A DNA stretch of 64,000 bases from JAQBQB01 sp963757185 (GTDB taxonomy: Bacteria; Gemmatimonadota; Gemmatimonadetes; Gemmatimonadales; Gemmatimonadaceae): positions 5,995 through 69,994 of the forward strand of contig CAVWQI010000007.1 in assembly GCA_963757185.1 (NCBI GenBank), written 5' to 3'. The notes beneath the pieces are model-generated. The model saw nothing but the letters and a program-made list of their open reading frames with translations. It made no database searches and had not been told where the DNA came from. Each line of letters starts with the position of its first letter. Within the stretch, counting starts at the first letter, position 1. Positions 10,848 through 20,178 of the stretch are shown piece after piece. The position numbers and the translations under genes were made by a program.

Positions 10848-11963
10848 TTAGGAAATGAAACCGGAAGGATTTTCGTAGGTCAACCCAAACGCTTCCGCGA
10901 CCCCTGGGTACGTGACGTGGCCATCCGTCATGTTCAGGCCCTTGAGGAGCGCGGAGTTGTCCTTGAGCGCCTGCTTCCAGCCTTTGTTGGCCAGCTGCAC
11001 GGCGTACGGAAGCGTGGCATTCGTCAGGGCGAACGTGGAGGTCCGGGGCACGCCCCCCGGCATGTTTGCCACGCCATAGTGAATGATTCCGTCGACGATG
11101 TACGTCGGGTTCTCGTGGGTCGTGGCCTTGATCGTCTCGACGCAGCCGCCCTGATCGATCGCCACGTCCACGATGACGGCCCCCTGCTGCATCCGCTTGA
11201 GATCCTCGCGGCGAATGAGCTTCGGAGCCTTCGCGCCGGGGATGAGTACGCCCCCAACCACGAGATCCGCGGTCTCGATCTGCTCCAGGATGTTCTGCCG
11301 GTTCGAGTGGATCATCACGCAGTTGGCGGGCATTACATCGGATAGGTAGCGAAGACGCTCGAGCGACAGATCTAGTATCGTCACCTTTGCGCCGAGCCCC
11401 GCGGCCATCTTCGCCGCGTTGATTCCGACGATGCCGCCGCCGAGGATGACCACCTTGGCTGGAGCAACGCCGGGGACTCCACCGAGAAGGACTCCTCGGC
11501 CGCCGTAGAGTTTCTCCAAATATTTGGCCCCCTCCTGGACGGCCATTCGGCCGGCCACCTCCGACATGGGGGTCAGGAGCGGGAGCTCGTGGGTTGGGAG
11601 CTCCACGGTCTCATAGGCCACGCACGTGGCCCCGCTGGCGATATGGGCCCGGGTGAGCTTTTCGTCGGCCGCGAAGTGAAAGTACGTGAAAATGAGCTGT
11701 CCCCGGCGCATGTGCCGCCATTCGCGCTCGATGGGCTCCTTCACCTTCATGATCATCTCGCTGTCGCGCCACACGCTGGCGGCGTCGGGGGCGACGGATG
11801 CGCCCACGGCGGTGTAGTCGGCGTCGGCGAAGCCGCTTCCGAGCCCGCCTCCGGTCTCGATGGACACCGAATGTCCGGCGGCCACCAGTACCTCCGCCCC
11901 CGCAGGCACGAGGGCGATGCGGTTTTCGTTTGTCTTGATCTCTTTAGGAACGCCGATCTTCAT
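10848..11963 (-). CDS. ald: Alanine dehydrogenase
   Basis: NAD-dependent interconversion of L-alanine with pyruvate and ammonia. The 371-residue length is exactly that of the family. MKIGVPKEIK opens the protein; Lys75 and His96, the substrate-binding residues of characterised alanine dehydrogenases, fall at the expected positions (KVKEP and YFHFAAD). The NAD fold shows VILGGGIVGINAAKMA near 171, and MPGGVPRTST is conserved further on. The gene is followed by only 28 bases before mreB. Confidence 0.96.
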   Translation of the reverse strand: MKIGVPKEIKTNENRIALVPAGAEVLVAAGHSVSIETGGGLGSGFADADYTAVGASVAPDAASVWRDSEMIMKVKEPIEREWRHMRRGQLIFTYFHFAADEKLTRAHIASGATCVAYETVELPTHELPLLTPMSEVAGRMAVQEGAKYLEKLYGGRGVLLGGVPGVAPAKVVILGGGIVGINAAKMAAGLGAKVTILDLSLERLRYLSDVMPANCVMIHSNRQNILEQIETADLVVGGVLIPGAKAPKLIRREDLKRMQQGAVIVDVAIDQGGCVETIKATTHENPTYIVDGIIHYGVANMPGGVPRTSTFALTNATLPYAVQLANKGWKQALKDNSALLKGLNMTDGHVTYPGVAEAFGLTYENPSGFIS

Positions 11964-11993
11964 GGTCGGGTGGTAAGGAGTGCGGACCGCTGT

Positions 11994-12073
11994 CGGTCTC
12001 CGGTCTCTGGTCTCAGGTCTCCGGGAAACTCCGAGGTCGCCGGAGACCGGTGACCGGAGACCCGTGACCTGAG
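11994..12073. repeat. Inverted array of 7-bp repeats (GGTCTCN heptads), copy A
   Basis: Four direct heptads NGGTCTC (11994-12021) are followed by a short spacer and then heptads in the opposite sense, GGAGACC / GGTGACC / GGAGACC / CGTGACC (12042-12069). The two halves can fold on each other into a long hairpin. It fills the gap between the M16 peptidase gene and ald. The same heptads recur at 23674-23838, including a shared AGGTCTC(C/T)GGGAA stretch, so this is an interspersed family rather than a local accident. Confidence 0.8.
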
Positions 12074-12101
12074 TTGGATAGCAACCTAATCGACCGCGCG
12101 G

Positions 12102-13391
12102 TCAATCTGTCCCTTTTGGCCCGAGACTTACGACGGTCATTCGCGTGGGGTCGAAGTAGGCGCGTGCGACGCGCGTCACGTCGTCCACTGTGATCGCGTC
12201 GATGAGGGCCAGGACCTCGTCGAGCGTTCGATAGGGCTCGTCATAGAGCTCCACCGACGCCGCGCGGTACATGCGCGATGACACACTCTCGAGCGACAGG
12301 GTGACCTGCCCCTTGAGCTGCTGGCGGCCCATGGCCACTTCGTCGGCCGGCATCCCATCGTCGACGACTTGCTGCAGCTCGTGGCGGATCGCGTCGAGCG
12401 CCGCGCTCGCGGACTCGGGCGCCGTCGCGACGTAGACGCCGTGCATGCCGCTGTCGGCGTGGAACGACTGGAACGAATAAACGGCGTAGGCGAGCCCCAT
12501 CTCCTCGCGCACACGCTGAAAGAGGCGCGAGCTCATGCCCCCGCCGAGCAGCGTGCTGAGAAGGAGAAACGGAAACCGCTCGGGGTCCGAGTGGGAGACG
12601 GCCGTGCACCCGGCGACGATGTGCGTCTGGGCGCCGTCCCGCGGAACGTGCGTCGTCGTTGGCGCCGCCGGGGTTGCCGGCGGCGACACGAGCCGCGTCG
12701 CGTCACCCGCCGGCGCGTCGGTCCAGCCGGTTCGCGCGAGGACGTCCAGCAGGTGGTCGTGCTCGACGTTCCCGGCCGCGGCCACGACGACGTGCGCCGG
12801 ATGGTACGCGCGTGCGTGGAGCTCCTTCAACTCCGGAACGCCGAGCGCGTTCACCGTGTCGCGCGTGCCGAGGATCGAGTAGCCGTATGGATGCTGTCCC
12901 CAGAGGGCCTCGTTATGAATCTCGAATACGAGATCGTCCGGAGTGTCCTCGACCATCCCGATCTCCTCGAGGATCACCTTGCGCTCGAGCGCCAGATCGG
13001 CCGGCCGGAGCGTAGGCCGGAACACGATGTCGGCGATGACGTCGGCGGCGTCGCCGAGGTGCTCGTCGAGCACGCGTCCCTGATAGACGGTGTGCTCACG
13101 CGACGTGTAGGCGTCGAGCGAACCGCCGAGGGCCTCGAGCGACAGCGCGATCTGGTGGGCGTTTCTGCGCTCGGTCCCCTTGAACACCATGTGCTCGAGC
13201 AGATGCGAGATGCCCATCCGCTCGCGCGGCTCGTGGAGCGAGGCGGCTCGCACCCACGCGCCGAAGGCCACCGACCGCACTCCCGGCATGTGGTCCGAGA
13301 GAACGGTCAGGCCGTTCGGGAGAACCGTGCGATGGAGCCCGGCTCCCTCGTCGTGCGAGGCGGAGCCGCTCACCAACGACGAGGCGCTCAC
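12102..13391 (-). CDS. M16 family zinc peptidase (processing-peptidase-like)
   Basis: A 429-residue member of the insulinase/mitochondrial processing peptidase family. The inverted zinc motif HLLEH is at residues 63-67, with a downstream glutamate in the ILEEIGMVEDTPDD block near 140 as third ligand. The C-terminal half holds the family's LLGGGMSSRLFQRVREEMGLAY segment. The GTG start overlaps the end of pnp by four bases; pnp followed by an M16 peptidase is a widespread pairing. No signal peptide is evident, so it is probably cytosolic. Confidence 0.9.
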   Translation of the reverse strand: MSASSLVSGSASHDEGAGLHRTVLPNGLTVLSDHMPGVRSVAFGAWVRAASLHEPRERMGISHLLEHMVFKGTERRNAHQIALSLEALGGSLDAYTSREHTVYQGRVLDEHLGDAADVIADIVFRPTLRPADLALERKVILEEIGMVEDTPDDLVFEIHNEALWGQHPYGYSILGTRDTVNALGVPELKELHARAYHPAHVVVAAAGNVEHDHLLDVLARTGWTDAPAGDATRLVSPPATPAAPTTTHVPRDGAQTHIVAGCTAVSHSDPERFPFLLLSTLLGGGMSSRLFQRVREEMGLAYAVYSFQSFHADSGMHGVYVATAPESASAALDAIRHELQQVVDDGMPADEVAMGRQQLKGQVTLSLESVSSRMYRAASVELYDEPYRTLDEVLALIDAITVDDVTRVARAYFDPTRMTVVSLGPKGTD

Positions 13392-15613
13392 TCCCGCCGC
13401 GAGCGCTCTCCGCCCCGCGCGCCGCGGCGCGGACGCCCGCCGCGATCGCCACCACGGTCGCTACGCTCGCCACGATCACCGCCGCCATTGCCGCCCCCCG
13501 CCTCGGGCTCGGGCATGCCTTCCGGGCGCGGCAGCAGCGCCTTCATCGACAGACGCAGGCGTCCGCGCTCGTCGCGGTCGATGAGCTTGACCTTTACGCG
13601 GTCGCCCTTCTTGACCACGTCCTCCGTCTTCTCGGTGCGCTCGTGGCGCATCTCGGAGATGTGCACGAGACCTTCGGTGCCCGGCATGATCTCGACGAAC
13701 GCGCCGAACGGCGTCGTCGTCTTGACCGTGCCTTCATACGTCTCGCCGACGACCGGCTCGGCCGTGAGCGCCTGCACCATTTGACGCGCGCGTTCCATCG
13801 ACTCGCCGCCGACGGCGGCGATGGTGACCAACCCGGTGTCGTCGACCGTGAGCTCGGCACCGGTCTCGTCCTGAATCCCACGGATCGTCTTGCCCTTCGG
13901 CCCGATCAGGTCGCCGATCTTCTCGGGGCTGATCATCATCGTCACGATGCGCGGCGCGAAGGCGGAGAGGTCGGCACGCGGCGCGGTGAGCGCTTTGTCC
14001 ATCTCGCCGAGAATGTGGAGGCGGCCTTCCTTCGCCTGGGCGAGCGCCTCCTTCATGATGTTCAGATCGAGGCCTTCGATCTTGATGTCCATCTGGATCG
14101 ACGTGATGCCCGTCTTCGTTCCGGCGACCTTGAAGTCCATGTCACCGAGGTGATCCTCGGTGCCGAGGATGTCGGTGAGGATCGCGTACTTCTTCCCTTC
14201 CTTGATGAGGCCCATCGCCACACCGGCGACGGCGGAGCGAATCGGCACGCCGGCGTCGAACAGGGCGAGCGATCCGCCGCACACCGATGCCATCGACGAC
14301 GATCCGTTCGATTCGAGAACGTCTGAGACGACGCGGATCGTGTACGGGAACTCGTCGAACGCCGGCAGCACGCTCTGCAGCGCGCGCTCGGCCAAGTTGC
14401 CGTGGCCGATCTCGCGGCGAGACGTGCCGCGCATCGGACGGACTTCACCGGTCGAGAATGGCGGGAAGTTGTAGTGCAACATGAACGACTTGGTGGACTC
14501 GCCGGACTCGTTCACCGTTTCGTAGCGCTGCACGTCGTTGGCCGTGCCGAGCGTTGCCACGACGAGCGCCTGCGTCTGTCCGCGCGTGAACAGCGCCGAG
14601 CCGTGGCCCCGCGGAATCAGCCCGGTGTCGATCGAAATCGCGCGAACCTCGTTCGGCTTGCGGCCGTCGACTCGATGGCCGGACTCGAGCACCTGCGAGC
14701 GGAGCTGGTTGTACTCGACGTCGCCGAGCAGCGATTTGATGTCCTTGCTGTTGTCGGGAAAGTCGACGAGGAGCTGCGTCTGGATCTCGTGCTTCACGCG
14801 CTCGACGGCGGCAATGCGCCCGTGCTTGTCCTTGTGGTTGAGCGCGTCCTTGATCTTGCCGTTCGCGAGATCCTGCACCTTGGCGTGCAGCGTATGGTCG
14901 ACCGCCGCCTTGGACCACTCCATCTTCGCCGGACGCTCGCTGCCGAGCTGCTTCAGCAGCTCTTCCTGAGCGGCGATCAACTCGCGAATTCCCTTCTGCG
15001 CTACGGAGAACGCTTCGAGGACGTCTTCTTCACTCACCTCGAGCGCGCCGCCCTCGACCATGTTGATCGAGTCCGCCGAGCCGGCGACGACGAGCTCCAT
15101 GTCGCTGTAGGCGAGCTGCTCGAACGTCGGGTTGAGCACCCACTTTTCCTGGATGCGGCCGATGCGCGTCGCGGCGACGGGGGTCGTGAACGGAATCCTC
15201 GACGCGTTGAGCGCGAATGACGCGGCGACGAGCGCGAGCACGTCGGACGCGTTCTCCTGGTCCGCCGAGATCACGTAGATGAAGACCTGGACTTCGTTCT
15301 TGAAGCCGTCGGGAAAGAGCGGGCGAATCGTGCGGTCGATGATGCGCGCCGAGAGGATCTCGCCGTCGCTCGGGCGCCCTTCGCGCTTGATGTAGCCGCC
15401 CGGAATCTTGCCGGCGGCGTACGTCTTCTCGCGGTACTCCACGAGAAGCGGGAAGAAGTCGAGCGGGCTTTGCGTGTCGCTCACCGTGACGGCGGCGAGC
15501 ACCATGGTGTCGCCGAACTGGACGAGCGCGGAACCGGCGGCCTGCTTGGCCATGCGCCCGGTCTCGATGACGAGGCGGCGTCCGGCGAAGGTCTTTTCAA
15601 CGCGATGCATCAT
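13388..15613 (-). CDS. pnp: Polyribonucleotide nucleotidyltransferase (PNPase)
   Basis: 3'-5' phosphorolytic exoribonuclease of the RNA degradosome. The 741-residue protein has two RNase PH domains (GGYIKREGRPSDGE near 80 and a second core with GDMDFKVAGTKTGITSIQMD near 500), then a KH domain (EKIGDLIGPKGKTIRGI near 565) and an S1 domain (TPFGAFVEI near 645). The last 40 or so residues are a Gly/Arg/Asp-rich tail. Two tandem ATGs at 15613 and 15610 are equally possible starts. It follows rpsO, as in many bacteria. Confidence 0.97.
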   Translation of the reverse strand: MMHRVEKTFAGRRLVIETGRMAKQAAGSALVQFGDTMVLAAVTVSDTQSPLDFFPLLVEYREKTYAAGKIPGGYIKREGRPSDGEILSARIIDRTIRPLFPDGFKNEVQVFIYVISADQENASDVLALVAASFALNASRIPFTTPVAATRIGRIQEKWVLNPTFEQLAYSDMELVVAGSADSINMVEGGALEVSEEDVLEAFSVAQKGIRELIAAQEELLKQLGSERPAKMEWSKAAVDHTLHAKVQDLANGKIKDALNHKDKHGRIAAVERVKHEIQTQLLVDFPDNSKDIKSLLGDVEYNQLRSQVLESGHRVDGRKPNEVRAISIDTGLIPRGHGSALFTRGQTQALVVATLGTANDVQRYETVNESGESTKSFMLHYNFPPFSTGEVRPMRGTSRREIGHGNLAERALQSVLPAFDEFPYTIRVVSDVLESNGSSSMASVCGGSLALFDAGVPIRSAVAGVAMGLIKEGKKYAILTDILGTEDHLGDMDFKVAGTKTGITSIQMDIKIEGLDLNIMKEALAQAKEGRLHILGEMDKALTAPRADLSAFAPRIVTMMISPEKIGDLIGPKGKTIRGIQDETGAELTVDDTGLVTIAAVGGESMERARQMVQALTAEPVVGETYEGTVKTTTPFGAFVEIMPGTEGLVHISEMRHERTEKTEDVVKKGDRVKVKLIDRDERGRLRLSMKALLPRPEGMPEPEAGGGNGGGDRGERSDRGGDRGGRPRRGARGGERSRRE

Positions 15614-15675
15614 TGCTTTTGTGCCTGTGTGCGGCTGAGATCAGCCTGGAGAAAAAAATGACGAAAATGACAAAA

Positions 15676-15707
15676 CGCGCGGGCCGCACCGATTGTGCGC
15701 CCGCGCG
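15676..15707 (-). terminator. Rho-independent terminator after rpsO
   Basis: A 9-bp GC stem (CGCGCGGGC at 15676-15684 pairing with 15699-15707) encloses a loop that can form a second small stem; on the minus strand it is followed by TTTTG and more T-rich sequence. It sits between the rpsO stop and pnp, so it should end or attenuate rpsO transcripts before pnp. Confidence 0.7.
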
Positions 15708-15725
15708 GTTACGCTCGCCCGCTGG

Positions 15726-15986
15726 TCAGTAGCGGAGTCCGAGCTCTGATACGATCTGTCGGTATCCGTCGACATCCGTGCGCTTCAGGTAGTTCAGTAG
15801 ACGGCGGCGCTTGCCTACCATCTTGAGGAGCCCACGTCGGCCGTGGTGGTCCTTCTTGTGCGCGCGGAAATGGTCGGTCAGATAGTTGATGCGCTCGGTG
15901 AGCAACGCCACCTGAACGCGCGTCGATCCAGTGTCGGTCTCATGGGACCGGTACTTCTGGACCGTCGAAACTTTTTCAAAAGCCAT
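15726..15986 (-). CDS. rpsO: 30S ribosomal protein S15
   Basis: 86-residue primary rRNA-binding protein of the 30S platform. The sequence runs from MAFEKVSTVQKYRSHETDTGS through LTERINYLTDHFRAHKKDHHGRRGLLKMVGKRRRLLNYL, the S15 helices, and ends at the usual length. It is a separate unit with its own candidate promoter upstream (16054-16082) and a terminator downstream. Confidence 0.97.
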   Translation of the reverse strand: MAFEKVSTVQKYRSHETDTGSTRVQVALLTERINYLTDHFRAHKKDHHGRRGLLKMVGKRRRLLNYLKRTDVDGYRQIVSELGLRY

Positions 15987-16053
15987 GTGCTGGTGTGTCC
16001 CTTATGTCTCCGCCGGTCTGGCGGCGTTTCGCTTTTTTCGTTGACAGCTATAA

Positions 16054-16082
16054 AGGTTAAGCCCACCGAGACCCGTTGTAAA
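16054..16082 (-). promoter_or_regulatory. Candidate promoter for rpsO
   Basis: On the minus strand TTTACA and TAACCT are separated by 17 bases, about 70 bases upstream of the rpsO start. The -10 box is weak but resembles the TACCTT box of the rplM promoter candidate. A small GCC-rich hairpin lies between it and the start codon and could take part in S15 autoregulation; that last point is speculation. Confidence 0.4.
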
Positions 16083-16114
16083 GGGGCCGCTCCCAACGCG
16101 TTACGCGCCAGCTC

Positions 16115-17560
16115 TCACGCGCCGAAGAGGTGCTGAATCCACCCGAAGAAGCTCACGAACCCCGCGCGCGTGTCGTTGTACATCACGATCACGAACAGGA
16201 GCGCGATCGCCAGCAGACCAAATCGCAGGATGTATTCGCGCGTCCGCAGACTGAACGGACTCCCCTTCGCCGATTCGAGCACGTTGATCAGAATCTGACC
16301 GCCGTCGAGAATCGGAATCGGCAGCAGGTTGAGCACCGCGACGTTGATGCTCAAGAGCACGATGAGGTAGAGCACCTTGTCGAAGCCCAGACCCGCGGCC
16401 GTCACCGCTTGCCGCGTGATCGCGATCGGACCGCCGAGCTCAGAGACGGAGCGCTGGCCGTTGCCGATCTGGTGCAGCACCGTGAACACGCCGCCGGCGT
16501 CGGACTTGGTCTTTCTCACTCCCCAGCGGAACGCGCCCGCCAGGTTCACCGACGACACGTACACGGGGTTCTTCGCGCCAGCGCCGATCTTGCCGACCGT
16601 CTTCGAGTGCGACGTCGCCGAATCCGTTTCCGTGACGGCCTTCGGCGTGATGTGCAGCGTGTCCGTGGCCGCCCCGCGGTGCACGATGAAATCGATAGAG
16701 CGTTCCGCGGCTGGCGACACGCGGTCGACGATGTCGCTCCACGAGCGCACCGGCGCGCCGCCCACGCTCATTACCGAATCGCCTTCGCGAAGGCCGCCGG
16801 CCATGGCGCGATCGTTCGGGAACACCGTGTCGATCACCGGCGGCAGGAACGGCACGAGCGACTCGAGGACCGTGATGGGAGTCGTCGAGTCGTTGAGCGC
16901 CACCGTAAAACGACCGCGCTGCGTCGCCAGCTCGACCGAGCCCGCGGATTGGAGCACTTGCTCGTCCACTTCGTCCCAGTCGCGCACGTTGTGCCCGTTC
17001 ACCGCGATGATCGAGTCACCCGATTGCAGCTGGGCCAACCCCGGAGAGGACGCGGGCACGCGCACCGCGCCGACGATTGACGTGGGATACACGACCACGC
17101 CGTAGTGAAGCGCGATCCATGTCGCGACCGCGACCGCGAGCACGGTGTTCATCGCCACGCCCGCGCTCATGATGATCACGCGAGCCCAGAGCGGTTTGCT
17201 CTCGAACCAGCGGTTCTCCGGCACGGGCTTGGGCCCGAACGGGATCATCGCGTTCGGATCGTACTCCGGATCGTTCTCCTGTCGCGCGGTCCCTTCCTCG
17301 GTTCCCCCTTCGAGGAACGCCGTCTCCGCGTCGTGGCGAGATGCCATGCGCACGTACCCCCCGAGCGGCAGCCAGGCGAGGACGTACTCCGTTTCGCCGC
17401 GGCGCCGGCGGAAGATCGCCGGACCGAAACCGATGGAAAATCGCGGCGCGTAGACGCCGAGCGCTTTGGCGGCGATGAAGTGCCCGAACTCGTGAACGAA
17501 GATCACGAGGCCGAAGACCAACACCGGCGCGAGTATCGCTTGAACTACGTGACCTAGCAT
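16115..17560 (-). CDS. rseP: Site-2 intramembrane zinc metalloprotease RseP
   Basis: Membrane protease that cleaves anti-sigma factors and signal-peptide remnants. The 481-residue protein has HEFGH at residues 24-28 in the first membrane helix, GFGPAIF shortly after, two PDZ-like domains (about 170-370) and the second zinc motif NLLPIPILDGG near 420 in a late helix. An acidic insertion rich in Glu and Asp at about 80-105 is longer than in enteric RseP. The start overlaps the dxr end by seven bases, in the conserved cdsA-dxr-rseP order. Confidence 0.94.
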   Translation of the reverse strand: MLGHVVQAILAPVLVFGLVIFVHEFGHFIAAKALGVYAPRFSIGFGPAIFRRRRGETEYVLAWLPLGGYVRMASRHDAETAFLEGGTEEGTARQENDPEYDPNAMIPFGPKPVPENRWFESKPLWARVIIMSAGVAMNTVLAVAVATWIALHYGVVVYPTSIVGAVRVPASSPGLAQLQSGDSIIAVNGHNVRDWDEVDEQVLQSAGSVELATQRGRFTVALNDSTTPITVLESLVPFLPPVIDTVFPNDRAMAGGLREGDSVMSVGGAPVRSWSDIVDRVSPAAERSIDFIVHRGAATDTLHITPKAVTETDSATSHSKTVGKIGAGAKNPVYVSSVNLAGAFRWGVRKTKSDAGGVFTVLHQIGNGQRSVSELGGPIAITRQAVTAAGLGFDKVLYLIVLLSINVAVLNLLPIPILDGGQILINVLESAKGSPFSLRTREYILRFGLLAIALLFVIVMYNDTRAGFVSFFGWIQHLFGA

Positions 17561-18714
17561 CCGAATCGTCCCTTCACGTGAGCGCGCGCCGCCGCATCGG
17601 CCGCGAGGATCGCGTCGCGATTGTCGCCGCCGAGGTGGCTGAGCGAGTCCAGTGTATCATGAATCGCCGGACCGATCTCGGCGAACCGGATTCGTCCCGA
17701 CAGGAAAAGTGCAACCGCCGCCTCGTTCGCGGCATTGAAAATGGCCGGCGCCACCCCACCGCGCCGGCCGGCCGCGACACCGAGCGCAAAGGCCGGGAAC
17801 CGCTCGACAGAGAGCGGCTCGAAGGTGAGCGGCGAGAGCGCGACGGGGTCAAAACGTGGTACCCCCGAGTCCGGAACGCGGTCCGGGTGAGTGAGCGCAT
17901 ATAAGACAGGAAGCTCCATGCTCGGCGCTCCGAGCTGCGCCAGCACGCTGCCATCCACGAACTCGACCATGGAGTGTATGACGCTCTGTGGGTGCACGAC
18001 GACCTCGATTCGATCGTATGGCAGCCCGAACAGAAAGTGTGCCTCGATGACCTCGAGCGCTTTGTTGGCGAGCGTGGCGCAGTCGACCGTGATCTTTCGG
18101 CCCATGCGCCAGGTCGGATGACGGAGCGCATCGTCGAGCGTCGCGCGCTCGAGCTGCTCGTCGGTCCATCCGCGAAACGGGCCGCCCGACGCGGTGATGA
18201 TGATTCTCCGAACCTCGATGCCCGGTTTGCCCGTGATGCACTGGAGAATCGCGCTGTGCTCGCTGTCGACAGGAATGATCTCGCCGCCCCCGTCGCGGCA
18301 CGCGTCCGTCACGAGCGACCCGCCCATCACGAGCGTCTCTTTGTTGGCGAGCGCGACACGCTTCCCCGCGCCGAGCGCCGCCAGCGTGGCTTCGAGTCCC
18401 GCGGCGCCGACGACGGCGTTGAGCACGATGTCCACGTCATCGAGCCGCGCCGCGTCCACGAGGCAGGACTCGCCGAGGTGCCAGCCCGGGTGCGACGCCG
18501 CTCCGTTTCCAACGATTCCCACGAAGTCGGGCGCGAACCGCTCGGCCTGCTCGCCGAGCAGGCGCGCGTTGTCGTAGGCCGTCAACGCGGCGACGCGAAA
18601 TCGATCGCGTTGCCGCTCGAGCACACGGAGCGCGGTCGTCCCGATCGAGCCCGTGGACCCGAGGATCGCGACGCCGCGAACGGGGGGGTTAGCCGCGGTC
18701 ACGACGGCGCCCAT
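17554..18714 (-). CDS. dxr: 1-deoxy-D-xylulose 5-phosphate reductoisomerase
   Basis: NADPH-dependent enzyme of the MEP isoprenoid pathway making 2-C-methylerythritol 4-phosphate. The 386-residue protein has the nucleotide-binding ILGSTGSIGTTAL near residue 18, ALANKETLVMGG near 118, the metal-site segment PVDSEHSAI near 145, ITASGGPFRGW near 172 and HPQSVIHSMVEF near 242. It overlaps cdsA upstream by 16 bases. Confidence 0.96.
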   Translation of the reverse strand: MGAVVTAANPPVRGVAILGSTGSIGTTALRVLERQRDRFRVAALTAYDNARLLGEQAERFAPDFVGIVGNGAASHPGWHLGESCLVDAARLDDVDIVLNAVVGAAGLEATLAALGAGKRVALANKETLVMGGSLVTDACRDGGGEIIPVDSEHSAILQCITGKPGIEVRRIIITASGGPFRGWTDEQLERATLDDALRHPTWRMGRKITVDCATLANKALEVIEAHFLFGLPYDRIEVVVHPQSVIHSMVEFVDGSVLAQLGAPSMELPVLYALTHPDRVPDSGVPRFDPVALSPLTFEPLSVERFPAFALGVAAGRRGGVAPAIFNAANEAAVALFLSGRIRFAEIGPAIHDTLDSLSHLGGDNRDAILAADAAARAHVKGRFGC

Positions 18715-19616
18715 GTCAGGAGCCAGCCGAAGAGCACGTAAGAGACAGGAAGCACAAATAGAAGACTATCGACGCGGTCGAGAACACCGCCGTGACCGGG
18801 AATGAGAGTCGAGCTGTCCTTGGCTCCGGCATCGCGTTTGAGCAACGACTCGGCGATGTCGCCGACCTGCGCCACGCCGCTCACGACGACCCCGAACACG
18901 ATCACGCCGACCGGCGCCCACCGAAAATCGAGGTGCGCTGCGGGGCGCAAAAGCCATCGCGTGAGCGCCCACGAGACGAGCACGCTCGCCAGCAGTCCCC
19001 CGATCGCACCCTCGACCGTCTTTCCCGGACTCACCGAGGGGATCAGCTTGTGCCTCCCCATCGTGCGTCCCGCCGCATACGCGCCGGTGTCCGACGCCCA
19101 CGTCGCCAGGAGCGGGAGGAGGAGCAGCAATCCGCCCGACGCGACCGCGAACGACCAGCCGCCAAGCGTCACCGCCGCCGGCGCGAACGCGTACTCGTGA
19201 TAACGGATGGCGTAGGCGAAGCTGAGCATTCCGCCGGTATACGCCGCGCCGAACACGGTGGCGCTCACGGCGCCGATCGGCTTTCCGGTGACGCCGCGCA
19301 GCCAGATGGCCAGCGTCACCACCAAAAGCATCGCGATAGACGCGAGCGAGACGATGCCGATCGACGCGTCCGGCTCGTACAGATGAAGGAAGCGCGCGTG
19401 CACGACGAGCGGCGTCAGCCCGGCGATGATGATTCCGGCGTCGTCGATCGGCGTGAGGCCGCTGGCGCGAGCGAGGCGAAAGAATTCCCACGCGGCGATC
19501 GCCGCGGTGATGGCGAGGAGGGCCGCCAACGCCGCGCCTCCGTACAACACGATGGCGACCGCGATCGGAGCGGCGACGACGCCGAACGCAACGCGGCGCG
19601 CGAGCTCGGAGCTCAA
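18699..19616 (-). CDS. cdsA: Phosphatidate cytidylyltransferase
   Basis: Membrane enzyme making CDP-diacylglycerol for phospholipid synthesis. The 305-residue protein has about eight hydrophobic helices and the C-terminal CDP-DAG synthase signature KDSSTLIPGHGGVLDRVDSL, with SPGKTVEGAIGG and DTGAYAAGR before it. The likely start is TTG at 19616, seven bases after frr. The usual neighbour uppS is missing between frr and cdsA. Confidence 0.93.
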   Translation of the reverse strand: MSSELARRVAFGVVAAPIAVAIVLYGGAALAALLAITAAIAAWEFFRLARASGLTPIDDAGIIIAGLTPLVVHARFLHLYEPDASIGIVSLASIAMLLVVTLAIWLRGVTGKPIGAVSATVFGAAYTGGMLSFAYAIRYHEYAFAPAAVTLGGWSFAVASGGLLLLLPLLATWASDTGAYAAGRTMGRHKLIPSVSPGKTVEGAIGGLLASVLVSWALTRWLLRPAAHLDFRWAPVGVIVFGVVVSGVAQVGDIAESLLKRDAGAKDSSTLIPGHGGVLDRVDSLLFVLPVSYVLFGWLLTWAPS

Positions 19617-19623
19617 ACGGTGC

Positions 19624-20178
19624 TCACACTTCCATGATCTCGGCTTCTTTCGCCTTGATCAGCTCGTCCACCTTGTGGATGAAGTCGTCGTGCAGCTTCT
19701 GCAGGTCCTTCTCGGCGTGCTTGACGTCGTCCTCCGATACGCCGCTGAGCTTCTTGAGCACTTCGCGGGCGTGCGTGCGCGCGTGGCGAATCGCGATCCT
19801 CCCGTCCTCGGCGTACTTGTGGACGACTTTCACCAGTTCCTTGCGGCGCTGCTCGTTCATCGCCGGCAAAGGAACGCGGATGATCCCGCCCTGCGCCGAA
19901 GGTTCGAGCCCGAGCTCGGCGTCGCGGATCGCCTTCTCGATGACCTTGAGCTGGCTCTTGTCGAACGGGGTCACGATGAGGGCGCGTGGGTCCGGCGCGT
20001 TGATCGTCGCGACCTGGTTGAGCTGCATCTGCTGCCCGTACATCTCGACGCGCACGGTGTCGAGCATGTTGGGGCTGGCCTTGCCGGAGCGGACGGAGGA
20101 GAACTCGTGCTTGACGTGCGCGATGTCCTTGTCCATGCCGGCGCGGGCGTCCTTCAACGTTTGTTGGATGGTGCTCAT
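19624..20178 (-). CDS. frr: Ribosome recycling factor
   Basis: 184-residue factor that, with EF-G, splits terminated ribosomes. It shows the family's VRSGKASPNMLDTVRVEMYG near residue 30, a DPRALIVTPFDKS segment, and VPLPAMNEQRRKELVK near 105, with long helices at both ends forming the coiled-coil arm. The ATG overlaps the pyrH stop by four bases. Confidence 0.97.
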   Translation of the reverse strand: MSTIQQTLKDARAGMDKDIAHVKHEFSSVRSGKASPNMLDTVRVEMYGQQMQLNQVATINAPDPRALIVTPFDKSQLKVIEKAIRDAELGLEPSAQGGIIRVPLPAMNEQRRKELVKVVHKYAEDGRIAIRHARTHAREVLKKLSGVSEDDVKHAEKDLQKLHDDFIHKVDELIKAKEAEIMEV

